Of a DNA stretch of 64,000 nt, positions 53,664-63,510 are shown piece by piece. The stretch spans positions 1,612,001 to 1,676,000 of the forward strand of contig JADJPA010000001.1 in NCBI GenBank assembly GCA_016713505.1, written 5' to 3'. This stretch comes from Candidatus Competibacteraceae bacterium. GTDB lineage: Bacteria > Pseudomonadota > Gammaproteobacteria > Competibacterales > Competibacteraceae. Positions within the stretch are counted from its first letter, which is position 1. Every line of letters begins with the position of its first letter. A program made the position numbers and the translations under genes. Below the pieces are notes generated by a model. It had not been told where the DNA came from and made no database searches. It was given only the letters and a program-made list of their open reading frames with translations.

Positions 53664-54071
53664 ATGCTGGAATTAAGCGCCGCCGCCCGAGAACACTTCG
53701 AGCGCCCGCGCCATGTCGGTGAGTTGGCAGCGCCCGCGCCCCTGATCGCGCGCGCGCGCGTGGGCGAACCCGCCAGTGGCGATATCCTGCAATTGCAGTT
53801 GCGGGCGAGCGCTCAAGGCATTATTGATACCGTTCGCTTCAAGGCTTATGGCTGCGGCTGGTTGATCGCCTGCGGTTCCCTGTTGAGCGAGCGTCTCGAA
53901 GGCCAATCATTGGAACAGGCGCGGCACTTTCGCCACCATCATCTGGTCGAAACGTTGGAAATACCGCCGGCGAAATTGCATTGCGCCGTGCTGGCCGAAA
54001 CCGCGCTCAAAACAGCCTTGCAGAACCTCAGCGACGCTGGCGCATCTGAGCTTAAACATCCGCTTGCTTGA
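53664..54071 (+). CDS. IscU-like iron-sulfur scaffold lacking the first ligand cysteine
   Basis: A 135-residue NifU_N/IscU-family protein. The key Asp40 of PASGD and the later Cys64 (YGCGWLIACG) and Cys107 (KLHCAVLAETAL) of IscU remain, but the first ligand cysteine (PACGD in E. coli) is serine here (Ser38). It starts 7 bases after cysE and overlaps nothing. IscA follows 13 bases after its stop. No iscS or iscR is present. It may be an altered scaffold or a sulfur carrier. A sequencing error at this codon cannot be excluded. Confidence 0.7.
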   Translation: MLELSAAAREHFERPRHVGELAAPAPLIARARVGEPASGDILQLQLRASAQGIIDTVRFKAYGCGWLIACGSLLSERLEGQSLEQARHFRHHHLVETLEIPPAKLHCAVLAETALKTALQNLSDAGASELKHPLA

Positions 54072-54084
54072 GAGGAAAACATTC

Positions 54085-54408
54085 ATGACGATCACTCTGA
54101 CCGAAAAAGCCGCCGCTCGGGCCCGCGACCATCTCGCCAAGCAGGCCAAAGCGCAGGGGTTGCGGCTGGGCGTGCGCAATACCGGCTGCTCCGGCTATAT
54201 GTATACCGTCGGGCTGGCTGACACGATCAACACCGATGATCGGGTCATCGAATCGCAGGGCGTCAAAATTGTGGTCAGCGAGAAAAACTTGCCCCTTTTA
54301 GATGGCGTGGAGGTGGATTACGCCAAGCAGGGGCTCAATGAGGGGTTTCGCTTCAACAACCCCAACGCCAAGGAAATGTGCGGCTGCGGAGAGAGTTTCA
54401 GCGTTTGA
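54085..54408 (+). CDS. iscA: IscA/HesB-type iron-sulfur assembly protein
   Basis: A 107-residue A-type carrier. ATG 54085 (MTITLTEKAAARARDHLAKQ) has AGAGGA before it; upstream start codons would overlap the scaffold gene. Cys35 in NTGCSGY and Cys99/Cys101 in EMCGCGESF are the three conserved ligands. It delivers Fe-S clusters to apoproteins. It is the third gene of the cysE-scaffold-iscA run. Confidence 0.92.
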   Translation: MTITLTEKAAARARDHLAKQAKAQGLRLGVRNTGCSGYMYTVGLADTINTDDRVIESQGVKIVVSEKNLPLLDGVEVDYAKQGLNEGFRFNNPNAKEMCGCGESFSV

Positions 54409-54492
54409 AGCAGCGTTTGTTTTACGCGGGCTTGGTTGCGAGGTCCGCCCGGCGTCTGGCGATTGCCGGGCGGATTCGCGAGTTCCAACCGG

Positions 54493-56388
54493 CTAACGAT
54501 CCATGCTGTAGATCAGCATACTGTAGGGCCCGATGCCGATAATGCTGTGGGCGTTCAGGCCATCGCGCGGCCCGTCCCAGGCATCGACATCGCCGCTGGC
54601 AAAGCCGCCGAAATCGTCGCTGTAAAGCGTCGCATCGCTGTTGAAGCGCAGCCGCCACCGCCCGGCCATCGGCATACCGATGTAATAGCCTTCCTTCGGA
54701 TGATGGCTCATATTCACGACTACCACCACGTCATCGCCCGGACCATGCTGGTCCCAGCGCTGGAAAGCGATGACGTTGTCGGCATCGTTGACGTGATAGA
54801 TGTTGACAAATTGCCCGCACAGGCCGCGACTGATCCCCGCCTCGTTCAAGCGCAGCAGCACCAAATCGCGATAGAGGCGGACGATACCGTGGAATTGGTC
54901 ATTCTTGTGCCATTCCAGCGGCACATCGTCCCGGAACCATTCGCCTTGGAGAAATTCCTGGCCCTGAAAAATCATCGGGATACCGGGAGAGGTAAAGACC
55001 AACCCCGCCGCCAGAGTGGAGCGTTTTTGCGCGTACCAACCGGTCGGATCGCCGGGGTTGACTTCCTGCGGCACGCGGGCCTTGCCGTTGGCCACTTCGT
55101 CGTGGGATTCGCTGTAAATGATCCGCCGGAACGCATCGCCGCTGTAGGTAAAGCCGATGGCATCCCGCACCGCGTCCATCGAACGCCACTGGTCTTCCGC
55201 CAGGATCACCGCTTCGCGGATCGGATGCACGAAATGCGCGTCCCATTGCGCGTGGTAGCCGGCACCGCCTTCCCCCGGCGATTTGGTGATCCATTCATTG
55301 CCGCGCAGATCCTCGGCAATGGCGATGCAACCGGGGAACTGGCTCCGAATGTCGCCGTTGATCCATTGCATCAAGCCCCAACCTTCGGGGATATCGTCGC
55401 CGCCGCCGCCGTGGATGCTGCGAATGTAAAGGGTCATATCGTAGCGCAGTCCGTCCACGCGGTAGTCCCGCAGCCACATTAGAGCGTTGTCGTGGATGAA
55501 CCGGCGCACCTCTTCCCGACCATAATCGGGCCGCGTGTCGCCCCACGGCGTCTGGGAGCGATGGTCGTTGTAAAAGTAGATACCGCCCTTCTCGTTTTCG
55601 TGCCAGCCATCAAACCGCCACAAATCGAGATCGCTGGGGCCAAAATGGTTGTAAACGACGTCCAACACCACCGCAATGCCCCTTCGATGCGCTTCCCGCA
55701 CGAAGGTCTTGAAACCGATGGGCCCTCCGTAGGCGCTTTCCACAGCGAAAATGTTGGCGGGGTTGTAGCCCCACGAGTAGTCGCCGGCGAACTCCGCGAC
55801 CGGCATCACCTGAATCACGTTGACGCCAAGGCGCTTCAAGTGATCCATCTTTTCCAAGGCGAGGTCGAAATTACCGGGTTTATCCTGGCTCTTGACGAAA
55901 AAAGAGCCGATGTGCATTTCATAAATGACTAATTCATTGTGGGGCGGAAGCTGGTAGTCAACGCCTTGCCAATCGAACGAGCCCACATTGTAAACCACGC
56001 CGTGGCCGACGGAATTGGTGACTTGCCGGGCGTAAGGATCGATGCGCTCCATCCTCATATCACCATTTTGAATCAGATACTTATAGCCCTGGCCTACCTT
56101 GGCTTCAGCGATGTCGGCATACCAGTAACCTTTTTCCTCCAGGGTCATGGGATGGGCCGTATCGGACCAATCGTTAAAGTCGCCTTTGACGTAAACCTGG
56201 TTGGCATGAGGCGCCCATACCCTGAAGGCGACGCCGCCCGGATGCGGTAAGGCGCCCATGCCAGGCTGGATTTGGACAGGCTCGCCGCTGTTGGTGGCGG
56301 TGGTTTTTTTGGTTTTTTCGGTCTTAGTGGGCTTAGTGGGCTTAGTGGGCTTTTCGGGTTTGACGGATTTCTTGGTCTTATCAGTCAT
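54493..56388 (-). CDS. 1,4-alpha-glucan branching enzyme-like GH13 protein
   Basis: A 631-residue glycosidase. An N-terminal CBM48 (VAFRVWAPHANQVYVKGDFN, residues 53-72) precedes the GH13 barrel: LDVVYNHFG near 242, nucleophile D317 in VDGLRYDM, acid/base E359 in AIAEDLRG, and D430 in SESHDEV, all in place. The family is glucan-branching or trehalose/amylase-like; branching is favoured by CBM48 and length. The first 35 residues are a Lys/Pro/Thr repeat tail of low complexity, with KPTKPTK repeats, unlike classic GlgB. No glycogen synthase is nearby, so the product is inferred. Confidence 0.75.
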   Translation of the reverse strand: MTDKTKKSVKPEKPTKPTKPTKTEKTKKTTATNSGEPVQIQPGMGALPHPGGVAFRVWAPHANQVYVKGDFNDWSDTAHPMTLEEKGYWYADIAEAKVGQGYKYLIQNGDMRMERIDPYARQVTNSVGHGVVYNVGSFDWQGVDYQLPPHNELVIYEMHIGSFFVKSQDKPGNFDLALEKMDHLKRLGVNVIQVMPVAEFAGDYSWGYNPANIFAVESAYGGPIGFKTFVREAHRRGIAVVLDVVYNHFGPSDLDLWRFDGWHENEKGGIYFYNDHRSQTPWGDTRPDYGREEVRRFIHDNALMWLRDYRVDGLRYDMTLYIRSIHGGGGDDIPEGWGLMQWINGDIRSQFPGCIAIAEDLRGNEWITKSPGEGGAGYHAQWDAHFVHPIREAVILAEDQWRSMDAVRDAIGFTYSGDAFRRIIYSESHDEVANGKARVPQEVNPGDPTGWYAQKRSTLAAGLVFTSPGIPMIFQGQEFLQGEWFRDDVPLEWHKNDQFHGIVRLYRDLVLLRLNEAGISRGLCGQFVNIYHVNDADNVIAFQRWDQHGPGDDVVVVVNMSHHPKEGYYIGMPMAGRWRLRFNSDATLYSDDFGGFASGDVDAWDGPRDGLNAHSIIGIGPYSMLIYSMDR

Positions 56389-56665
56389 GCTCCAATCTCC
56401 TCACGAGCGAATAATAAAAAACGAGGCCAGCCGCCACCTCTGCCACCTAGTCTAGCGGGTCACTTACGCTAGTACAGGGAAAATTCACGGCAGTGCCAGC
56501 AGCTAGCTTCTTGACCGGAGAGCCACGGGGCAAAGCTGACAACCACCATGAATGGAAAATGCAGGGATCGGGATTTTTCTTGAGATTCCAGACCGGCGGC
56601 CCTTCAACACAATGAGCCGCCAGCGGATTCAAAAACCAGCGTCGGGCGAAAAAGCGTCTACCCGA

Positions 56666-56791
56666 TTAACCTCTGAAGAAGAAAAGCCACAGCAAGATCA
56701 CCACAATCCCTGGCACACCCAACAGCCACAAGATCAATGGCGGCAATATCCTGCCTTCCATCCAGCGTTTAATCTTAAGCGTCTGCTTCAT
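56666..56791 (-). CDS. Small membrane protein, 41 residues
   Basis: ATG 56791 follows GAGG by 8 bases and reads MKQTLKIKRWMEGRILPPLI, then a hydrophobic helix (LWLLGVPGIVVILLWLFFF) ending RG and a stop. It is too short for standard gene callers. It lies 130 bases before the DUF2339 gene on the same strand. Similar tiny single-helix proteins are common but unstudied. Function unknown. Confidence 0.6.
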   Translation of the reverse strand: MKQTLKIKRWMEGRILPPLILWLLGVPGIVVILLWLFFFRG

Positions 56792-56919
56792 AAAGTCATC
56801 CTCACGCAAATTTTCCAGATGAACTGTCGATTGCAGTTTGGCAATGGTTTGACTTTAACAATATTTTTATAGTTCACCGCTCATGCGGCCAAATTTCATA
56901 AGCCGCGTTACGGACAAGT

Positions 56920-59900
56920 TCATTCCCACGCCGCCAAATCGGCGTACATGATCCGAATCCGCTGCATGATCTCCTCTCGCTTGAGATTGAACAGCACCAT
57001 GCCGACGGTGATCAGCGCGCCCAATCCAATCAGAATCAGCGCTCGGCTCAAATTCTGCTCGGGGTAAAAGCGGATCAACTGCCCGGCCACGTTCAGCACC
57101 AGAAACGCCACGCCAGCATAGAGGAAGGCACGCACCCGCAAGGCGATGCCCAGTATGACCCCAGCCAGCGCCAACCCTAGCGCCAGCACGAACACCCACA
57201 ATTCCGGTCGCAGAAATACATCCAGCCCCACCCCGGCGTACAGCGCGCTCAAGGCCGCCAAGCGCGTGGCGTTCAACACGCCCGGCCGTAATTCTCGCCG
57301 GTGCAGATGCACCAACGCCAGCACCGACACCGCCGCCGGGATGATGTAAAACTGCCACAAGCCATAACGAGCCGCCCACAGTGGCGCCCATAGATAGATC
57401 GCGCCATTCAACGCCAATACGCCCAGGTACAGCGGCAGCGGATTGCGCAGCGTTCCGGCCAGTGACAGATACAGCACGGCGGCAGCCAGGAAGGCTCCTC
57501 CGGTCCAGGATGAAGCCAGCTGCCAAGGGGCCGTCGCCAGCGCCAGCAACGGCAACACCAAGGCGAAATGGTACAGCGGCCGGGATGCGGTAAATCGCTG
57601 GAGCAAAAACGCGGCATAAGCGGCGACCATCAGCGCGGTGGTGTCGGCGACCGTGAACGGCGTCAAACCCAGTAGCACCAAGCGACCGTAAGCCGCCAAC
57701 AACCCCATCAACAAGGCGGTCGCGTAAACCCAGTTCGGCTCTTGCGGCCGTCGCCACCCCCGCACTCCAGCCAGTCCCGCTAACAGCAGGAGCGCCGCGC
57801 CCGCCGCCAAGGGATCGATGGTCGCGCCGAAACGCCAAGGCGTCGAACCCCAGCCGCCCTGATACGCCAGCACGACGTAGCCATGTAATCCCAGCCACAG
57901 CAGGCCCAGCGACAACAACCGAGGTAACGCTGCTGCAAGCGTCCGCTCGACCTCATAAATCCGGCTAGCTCGCCCTTCCTCAACTTCAGTCGCCACACCG
58001 TTCAGCCACGCTTCCAACCGTGGCCGCACCGCCATGAGCGCCAGCAATAGGACTACCGTCTGCAAAGCGTACCAAGGAGCCAGCCCAACCAGCGAAACGC
58101 TTGCCAAGCCGGTCGCTCCAGCCAGCCACACGGTATAGCTGGCGATCAACGCCAGCAGCAGCCCCAGTTTCAAGCGGATCGCTTCGCTTTGCCACCAGCC
58201 CTGCGCCAGCAGGACCAGCGCCAACACCAACAGAGTCGCGGTGATGGCGGCCCACTCGAAAGCGGTCATCACGAACAGCAGCGCAAGGATGGCGACAGGC
58301 AACGCGGTCAACCACTGCGCCAGCGCCTCCCGCCAAATCGCCAACCGACACGACCCATAGCGCCAAACCAACAACAGCGCGCCATCCCACAGCGCGACTG
58401 CAAGCGGCAGCCAGACCGGCGCCAGCCTCAGCATCAGGAACACCGCGCCCGCCAACACGAACGAGGCCAGCAACAGTCCATGAGCTTGCGGCCAGCGCCG
58501 GCGCAGCCAGAACGCATGACCGGCGGTCGCCGCCAGCAAGAACGTGACCGCGACCAACTCCCAAGGCAGCGGTTCGGAGCGGGAGGGACTCCAAAACAGC
58601 CCCAACTCCAGCCACCCTAAGCATCCCAAAACCACCAGCAGCGCCGCGAAAGGCAACCAGAACAACGGTTCCGCCAAACCGTTTTGCCGCCAGCCCAGCC
58701 AGCGCGCCAGCGCCTGACCCTGCCGCTGCCAGAGCGGGGCCAGCAAGAACAAAGCATTGATCCAGAGCAGCGCGCCGACGCAGCCGCTCGCGACCACTCC
58801 ATAACCGTTTACCAGGGGATTCCACCCCGTTGCACCATTGCCGGCCAACAACCCGCTGACGGTCAGCGTCGCGACCGCCAACCAAGCCATGCCCGGCCAG
58901 GCCGTATTCCGCAACAGCAGGAACAAGTAGGGCGTCAGGGCCGCCAAGGCGGCGGCGAGCGACAAAACACCCGTCGTAAAGCCGAGTACCGAACCGAGCA
59001 GGACACAGGCCAACCCCAGCAACGGCCAGAACTCCGGCGCGACCGCCCAACCCGGCTGACGGGCATTCCAGCGTGGCAACAACAGGTTGCCGTCGAACCA
59101 CAGTGCATAACCCCAGCCAACCGCCATCCAGATTTCAGTCGACCACGCGAAATCCGCCCAGCCCGCCAAACTCCAAGCCAACGCACTCGACAGCAGCGCC
59201 AACCCAAGGCCGCGCCACGCCGGTGCGTTCGGCCACGGCCGCGCCACCGGAAACAGCGCCAGGCACAGCAGCGCCAGCAATACCGGTAGCCGCACATCGC
59301 CCGCCAGCCCCCCCAGCAAGGCGCCGGCCAACGCCAGCAGATACAACAGAGTACTCGACCATTGCAACGGGCTGCGCCAATACCCCAGCGGCGCGGCTTT
59401 CTCCGACTCCAGACCCAGCCGGGCCAGCGCCATGCCCGCGCTCAACAGCCCATTCAGCAGCGGCTGTCCGAGGCCCAACCAACCGGATGAAACCCAGCCG
59501 CCCTCCAGCAACCAAGCGGTCACCGTCAGCGTGACCAAGGCCGCGTAGGCGTGTCGCTCCGAACGGTAATGCCAGCCCGCCAACAGGAACAGCAGCAGAC
59601 CGAGCGCCAGCGCCGGCAGCAGCTCCAGTACCGGCGATCCCAATAACGCCAATGACGGACCGGCCGCCACCGGCAGCGCCGCGACCAAAAAGGCGCAACC
59701 GTGCAGGCTTTCCTCGACCAGCCGGCTGCCGCCAGCGCCGCCGGGAACGGTGAAACCCAAGACCTGCGCCAATCGTTGCGTCGTGGGCTGAGCCAACAGG
59801 GCAACAGCCACGCGCCAGACCAGCAGGGCGTAAAGTACCGCCGCCGCGCCCAGCCACGGCAGCGTAAATCCAATCCGCTCCAATCCAACCAACAATCCCG

Positions 59901-62664
59901 CCAATCCCAGCGCAAACGGCAATGCCATCCAGCGGAACAGATGGAAATAGCCGACCAGCAACCAGCCGGTCACCACACCCAGCCCCGCCGTCACCGGCCA
60001 TGTTGCCGAGAGGCCGCCGGCCAGGAAGCGCAGGCTGAGTTGCACCAGCCCGACCGCCCACAGCAAGGCCATGGCCTGTTCCAGCGGCTGTCGGACCAGA
60101 TCGGCCAGAGCGAGTGAAGCAGGCTCAGCCACCGCAGCGGACAGCGCACTGTCGGTCCCATCAGCCAATAACGCGCGACGCGCTCGCAACCGCCAATCCA
60201 GACGCCACAGCAACACCCATAGCGCCGCCGCCAAAACAAACTCGACCAAACCGGTTCCCGGCGCTGGGAAATAACCGTGCTTGACCAATATTCCAGCCCC
60301 GCTGGCGCAAGCCAGCACCCCGTAGAACAACGCCTGCCAGCGTAAGCCCAAACTCAGCCACGACAGCAGCGCGCCCGCCTGCACCAGCAACAGGATCGGC
60401 TCCAGCCGGCCAAGCAGCGTCGGCCACCGCATCAAACCGGCCAGCGCGAGCGCGAGCAGGACATTCGCCAGCGCGCTCGTCACCCACACCCGGCGACTGC
60501 TGGCCGATTGCCGGGAATCGTGCAAGCCCAGCACCGTCCATAACGCCGCCAGCGCCAGCCAGCCGTAAGCCGTCCGCATCGCCCAATCCAGTCTGAAACC
60601 GCCCGGCAGATAAGCCATCGCCACGGACGCCAGCACCACCACGCCATAACCGGCGTAGCTCCAGCGCGGTTCGGCGTCCGGGAGTTCCAGCATCCAGCGC
60701 AAGGCGAAATAAGCCAGTCCAGCCGCCGCTAAAAAGGTCGCGAAGCCCAACCAACCGGACTCGCTCCACCACGCGCTCCAAGCGGCGACTCCAACCAGCA
60801 GCAGGGCGAAAACCGCGAAACATGGCAAGGCGATGGCCCGCCAGCGCGAGCCCGCCCAACGACCCAACGCCACCAACCCCAGCAGACCCGGCTGGCTGGC
60901 CAGCCCGTGCCAAGCCGGCGGCAACCCGTGCAGCAGACTGAATCCATACAAGCCGGCGACGCAGCCAAACAGTAGATACAGCGGCGGCAAGGTCCGATAG
61001 CGCCACGTCATCCAGCCGTACAGCAGCGCACCCAAGAACAGCGTCAGCAACAATGGCGCCATGGATTGAAACGCCACCGCCACCGCCACCACCGACAAGC
61101 CGTAGAGCACGAAAGTGAAGCGGGACAGGAAAGTGTATTTGTTGACCCATTCCTTGAAAGCGGCATCCACCGGCACCAGCAGAGCGCACAACGCCATCAA
61201 GAACGGTCCCGCATAGCCGCCCGGCAAAGGCTCCGGCCACAGCCAAGTCAGATGAACGAACGACACCGTCGCGGTATAGACCAACATCCCGGCGGCGTAG
61301 TAGGTGGTCAGCCGTCGATCCACGAACAACCGCCGCAGCCACTCGTTCGAAAAAGCCCACAACCCGTAGCCCAGCAGCCCCAGCAACAGCGCGTGCAACA
61401 GCATCAACACCCGCCAGTCCGGCGCGAATCCGGCCAGCGGCGCGGCCAGTTGCAGCGCGCCCAACCCCGTCAACAGCCAGGCGTAGCGGCCCAGCAATAC
61501 CCGATCCATCAGCGCGCTGCTCAGATTGGCCGCCCAGGCGAAAGCGGCCAAGGTAGCCGCCGTCACTCCAAGGCCAATGACCGCCAACAGCGGATCGCCA
61601 CGGCTGGCGACCGCCAGACGCACGGCGACCGCCAGCACCAGCGGGGCCAACAACATCCCGAATGTCAACAACATGCTGCTGGCGACGGACAGTTCCGGGC
61701 GCTTGCGGCGGAACTGGTAACCGGCCCAGATCAGGAAGGCGCTCGCGCCGAACAAGCTGGCGAAGACCACCAGGGCGTTGATGAAACCGGAAGTAGTGGC
61801 GATCAGGAACAATGCGCCGGCGATAAAACAGAAGCCGCCGACGAACCAGCCGACGTTCTGCGCCAGAAACGGCGCGATCAACTTCGGCCAGCCGGATATC
61901 GTTTGCAGCGCCTTTTCCAGTGGACCGGGCGGCCTCGGACGCCAGTCGTCAGCCTCGGTCACTTCAAGTTCTGGGATCGACCGTGGCGCTGGTGGCGCCA
62001 GCGGCGCGGTCGGTTGTGGGAGTGGTTGCCTGATGAGCGGCTCGGCCGGGCTTAGAGCGCGAGATGCGGCAAGGGACGATGGTGCTAGCGGCTCCAGCGG
62101 AGCGACCGTCCACGCCGCCGGAGCCGGCGACGGCATCACCGGCGGCGTCTTCTCGGAGACGGCCGCGGGCGGCGGCGCTCCAGCAACCCGCGGAGCGGGC
62201 GGCGCTGGAGCGGCTGTCGACCACGGCGGCGGCCCCGGCGGGTCAGCCGCCGCTTGCGCTAACAGCAGCCATCCCAGCGCGCGACGGCGCTGCCAAAGCT
62301 CATTACCCGGCTGCGCGCCGCCCGCGCCGAGATGGTTCTCCCACAATCGATCTAGCTCATCCGCCAGTTGCCGATGGCGGCCTTCACTCAGTTCGCCAGA
62401 ATCCAGCAGCCGCTGCAACTCCAAGCGCAACAACGTTAGATTTTCTAGGTCGATCGATGCGTAGCGCGACTGGTCACCGGCCATCGCCACAATCGGCGGC
62501 GCTGGCTCGGATGGCGCCAGCACCGACGCGCTGGCGCCTTGGGTGACGGCCAAGCGGCCCCGCAACATCCGCACCTGATGCCGGGCGACGATAAGCGCAA
62601 TCAGAAGAATGATCGGCGACAGCAGCCACAACCCCGCCAGCAGCAACAAGAACGTCCAATCCAT
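56920..62664 (-). CDS. DUF2339 giant membrane protein
   Basis: A 1914-residue protein, dominated by some 40-50 hydrophobic segments. It starts with one membrane helix (FLLLLAGLWLLSPIILLIALIVA), a cytosolic linker rich in proline and alanine (about residues 60-260), then the DUF2339 repeat region (for example LFIATTSGFINALVVFASLFG). The end is a short charged tail with LKREEIMQRIR. The role of DUF2339 proteins is not known. This is much longer than typical members (800-1000 residues), suggesting an internal duplication. It follows pspA on the same strand after 40 bases, so an envelope role is plausible. Confidence 0.8.
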   Translation of the reverse strand: MDWTFLLLLAGLWLLSPIILLIALIVARHQVRMLRGRLAVTQGASASVLAPSEPAPPIVAMAGDQSRYASIDLENLTLLRLELQRLLDSGELSEGRHRQLADELDRLWENHLGAGGAQPGNELWQRRRALGWLLLAQAAADPPGPPPWSTAAPAPPAPRVAGAPPPAAVSEKTPPVMPSPAPAAWTVAPLEPLAPSSLAASRALSPAEPLIRQPLPQPTAPLAPPAPRSIPELEVTEADDWRPRPPGPLEKALQTISGWPKLIAPFLAQNVGWFVGGFCFIAGALFLIATTSGFINALVVFASLFGASAFLIWAGYQFRRKRPELSVASSMLLTFGMLLAPLVLAVAVRLAVASRGDPLLAVIGLGVTAATLAAFAWAANLSSALMDRVLLGRYAWLLTGLGALQLAAPLAGFAPDWRVLMLLHALLLGLLGYGLWAFSNEWLRRLFVDRRLTTYYAAGMLVYTATVSFVHLTWLWPEPLPGGYAGPFLMALCALLVPVDAAFKEWVNKYTFLSRFTFVLYGLSVVAVAVAFQSMAPLLLTLFLGALLYGWMTWRYRTLPPLYLLFGCVAGLYGFSLLHGLPPAWHGLASQPGLLGLVALGRWAGSRWRAIALPCFAVFALLLVGVAAWSAWWSESGWLGFATFLAAAGLAYFALRWMLELPDAEPRWSYAGYGVVVLASVAMAYLPGGFRLDWAMRTAYGWLALAALWTVLGLHDSRQSASSRRVWVTSALANVLLALALAGLMRWPTLLGRLEPILLLVQAGALLSWLSLGLRWQALFYGVLACASGAGILVKHGYFPAPGTGLVEFVLAAALWVLLWRLDWRLRARRALLADGTDSALSAAVAEPASLALADLVRQPLEQAMALLWAVGLVQLSLRFLAGGLSATWPVTAGLGVVTGWLLVGYFHLFRWMALPFALGLAGLLVGLERIGFTLPWLGAAAVLYALLVWRVAVALLAQPTTQRLAQVLGFTVPGGAGGSRLVEESLHGCAFLVAALPVAAGPSLALLGSPVLELLPALALGLLLFLLAGWHYRSERHAYAALVTLTVTAWLLEGGWVSSGWLGLGQPLLNGLLSAGMALARLGLESEKAAPLGYWRSPLQWSSTLLYLLALAGALLGGLAGDVRLPVLLALLCLALFPVARPWPNAPAWRGLGLALLSSALAWSLAGWADFAWSTEIWMAVGWGYALWFDGNLLLPRWNARQPGWAVAPEFWPLLGLACVLLGSVLGFTTGVLSLAAALAALTPYLFLLLRNTAWPGMAWLAVATLTVSGLLAGNGATGWNPLVNGYGVVASGCVGALLWINALFLLAPLWQRQGQALARWLGWRQNGLAEPLFWLPFAALLVVLGCLGWLELGLFWSPSRSEPLPWELVAVTFLLAATAGHAFWLRRRWPQAHGLLLASFVLAGAVFLMLRLAPVWLPLAVALWDGALLLVWRYGSCRLAIWREALAQWLTALPVAILALLFVMTAFEWAAITATLLVLALVLLAQGWWQSEAIRLKLGLLLALIASYTVWLAGATGLASVSLVGLAPWYALQTVVLLLALMAVRPRLEAWLNGVATEVEEGRASRIYEVERTLAAALPRLLSLGLLWLGLHGYVVLAYQGGWGSTPWRFGATIDPLAAGAALLLLAGLAGVRGWRRPQEPNWVYATALLMGLLAAYGRLVLLGLTPFTVADTTALMVAAYAAFLLQRFTASRPLYHFALVLPLLALATAPWQLASSWTGGAFLAAAVLYLSLAGTLRNPLPLYLGVLALNGAIYLWAPLWAARYGLWQFYIIPAAVSVLALVHLHRRELRPGVLNATRLAALSALYAGVGLDVFLRPELWVFVLALGLALAGVILGIALRVRAFLYAGVAFLVLNVAGQLIRFYPEQNLSRALILIGLGALITVGMVLFNLKREEIMQRIRIMYADLAAWE

Positions 62665-62704
62665 AGGGAAAACCGCCTTTTAACCGTCGCTCCACGTCTT
62701 AAGT

Positions 62705-63385
62705 TCAATGCTTACCCAATAACGCTTCCTGCTTGAGCGCCGCCAGCTCCGCCTCGACTTCGCTGTTGACTTCCATCTTCAGAAATTCCCGTTCGATCTG
62801 ACTGTACTGCCCGTACAGCTCCTCGCGCGCCTCCATCCGCGCTTCCATCTCATCTACCTTGCCCGCCATCCGGCCGAGCGAGTTATTGAGATCGAGGCCG
62901 GTCTGGAAGCGGTCGTAGACCTGATCCATTTGCCCCCGCGCTTGCGCCGCGCGCTGCCGCGCCACCAGACTGCCTTTCTTCAGCCGCGCCTCCTCCAGTT
63001 TCATTTCCAGCGCGCGCAATTGGGTCTTGAGCCGTTCGCTGGTGCGTTTGGCCGACTCCCAGGAGGTTTCCAGGTTGGCGACCACTGCATCGTGCTCTTT
63101 CTTGCGCAGCAACGCTTCCCGCGCCAGCGCCTCGTTGCCGGATTCCAGCGCCCGGCGCGCTCGACCGTGCCATTCCTCGGCCTGACGGCGTTGATTTTCC
63201 AACTCCTTGGCCAACTGCTTTTCGCTGGCCACGGCGTCGATCACCCCTTCACGGGCGCTGTTGATATTCTCCTCCATCTCACGGATGAGTTGCTTGATCA
63301 TCCGCTCCGGATCTTCGACCCGATCCACTAGATCGTTCAGGTTGGCACTGATTACATCGCTGATGCGCTTGAACAGATTAGCCAT
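62705..63385 (-). CDS. pspA: Phage shock protein A / IM30-family protein
   Basis: A 226-residue coiled-coil protein: MANLFKRISDVISANLNDLV is the membrane-binding helix, followed by long heptad-like helices (KQLIREMEENINSAREGVID, LENQRRQAEEWHGRAR, LALKQEALLGKH). PspA/IM30 proteins form ESCRT-III-like rods that guard the inner membrane. I choose ATG 63385 by homology; the frame is open to 63457. The pspBC-F genes are not beside it. The DUF2339 gene follows immediately. Confidence 0.93.
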   Translation of the reverse strand: MANLFKRISDVISANLNDLVDRVEDPERMIKQLIREMEENINSAREGVIDAVASEKQLAKELENQRRQAEEWHGRARRALESGNEALAREALLRKKEHDAVVANLETSWESAKRTSERLKTQLRALEMKLEEARLKKGSLVARQRAAQARGQMDQVYDRFQTGLDLNNSLGRMAGKVDEMEARMEAREELYGQYSQIEREFLKMEVNSEVEAELAALKQEALLGKH

Positions 63386-63474
63386 ATTAGCCTCCAAAGA
63401 GTGACAGTTTATGAGAATAATAGCGTGAGTATAATCAGGAATATATGTCTTGAACATTGTTTAATTTAATTTTC

Positions 63475-63499
63475 GAAAAAAATCCGCCAAACGGCGGAT
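63475..63499 (-). terminator. Intrinsic terminator of the RG-rich gene
   Basis: On the minus strand ATCCGCC-GTTT-GGCGGAT, a 7-bp stem, is followed by TTTTTTCG. Confidence 0.85.
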
Positions 63500-63510
63500 T
63501 GAAATAGCGC

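Noticed and set aside
57986..59101. Long minus-strand alternative frame inside the DUF2339 gene
   Set aside because: Same strand, different frame of a strongly hydrophobic coding sequence; the translation is Gly/Ala/Val-rich with no domain. Similar frames at 59135-60061, 60161-61360 and 56867-57898 were dropped for the same reason.
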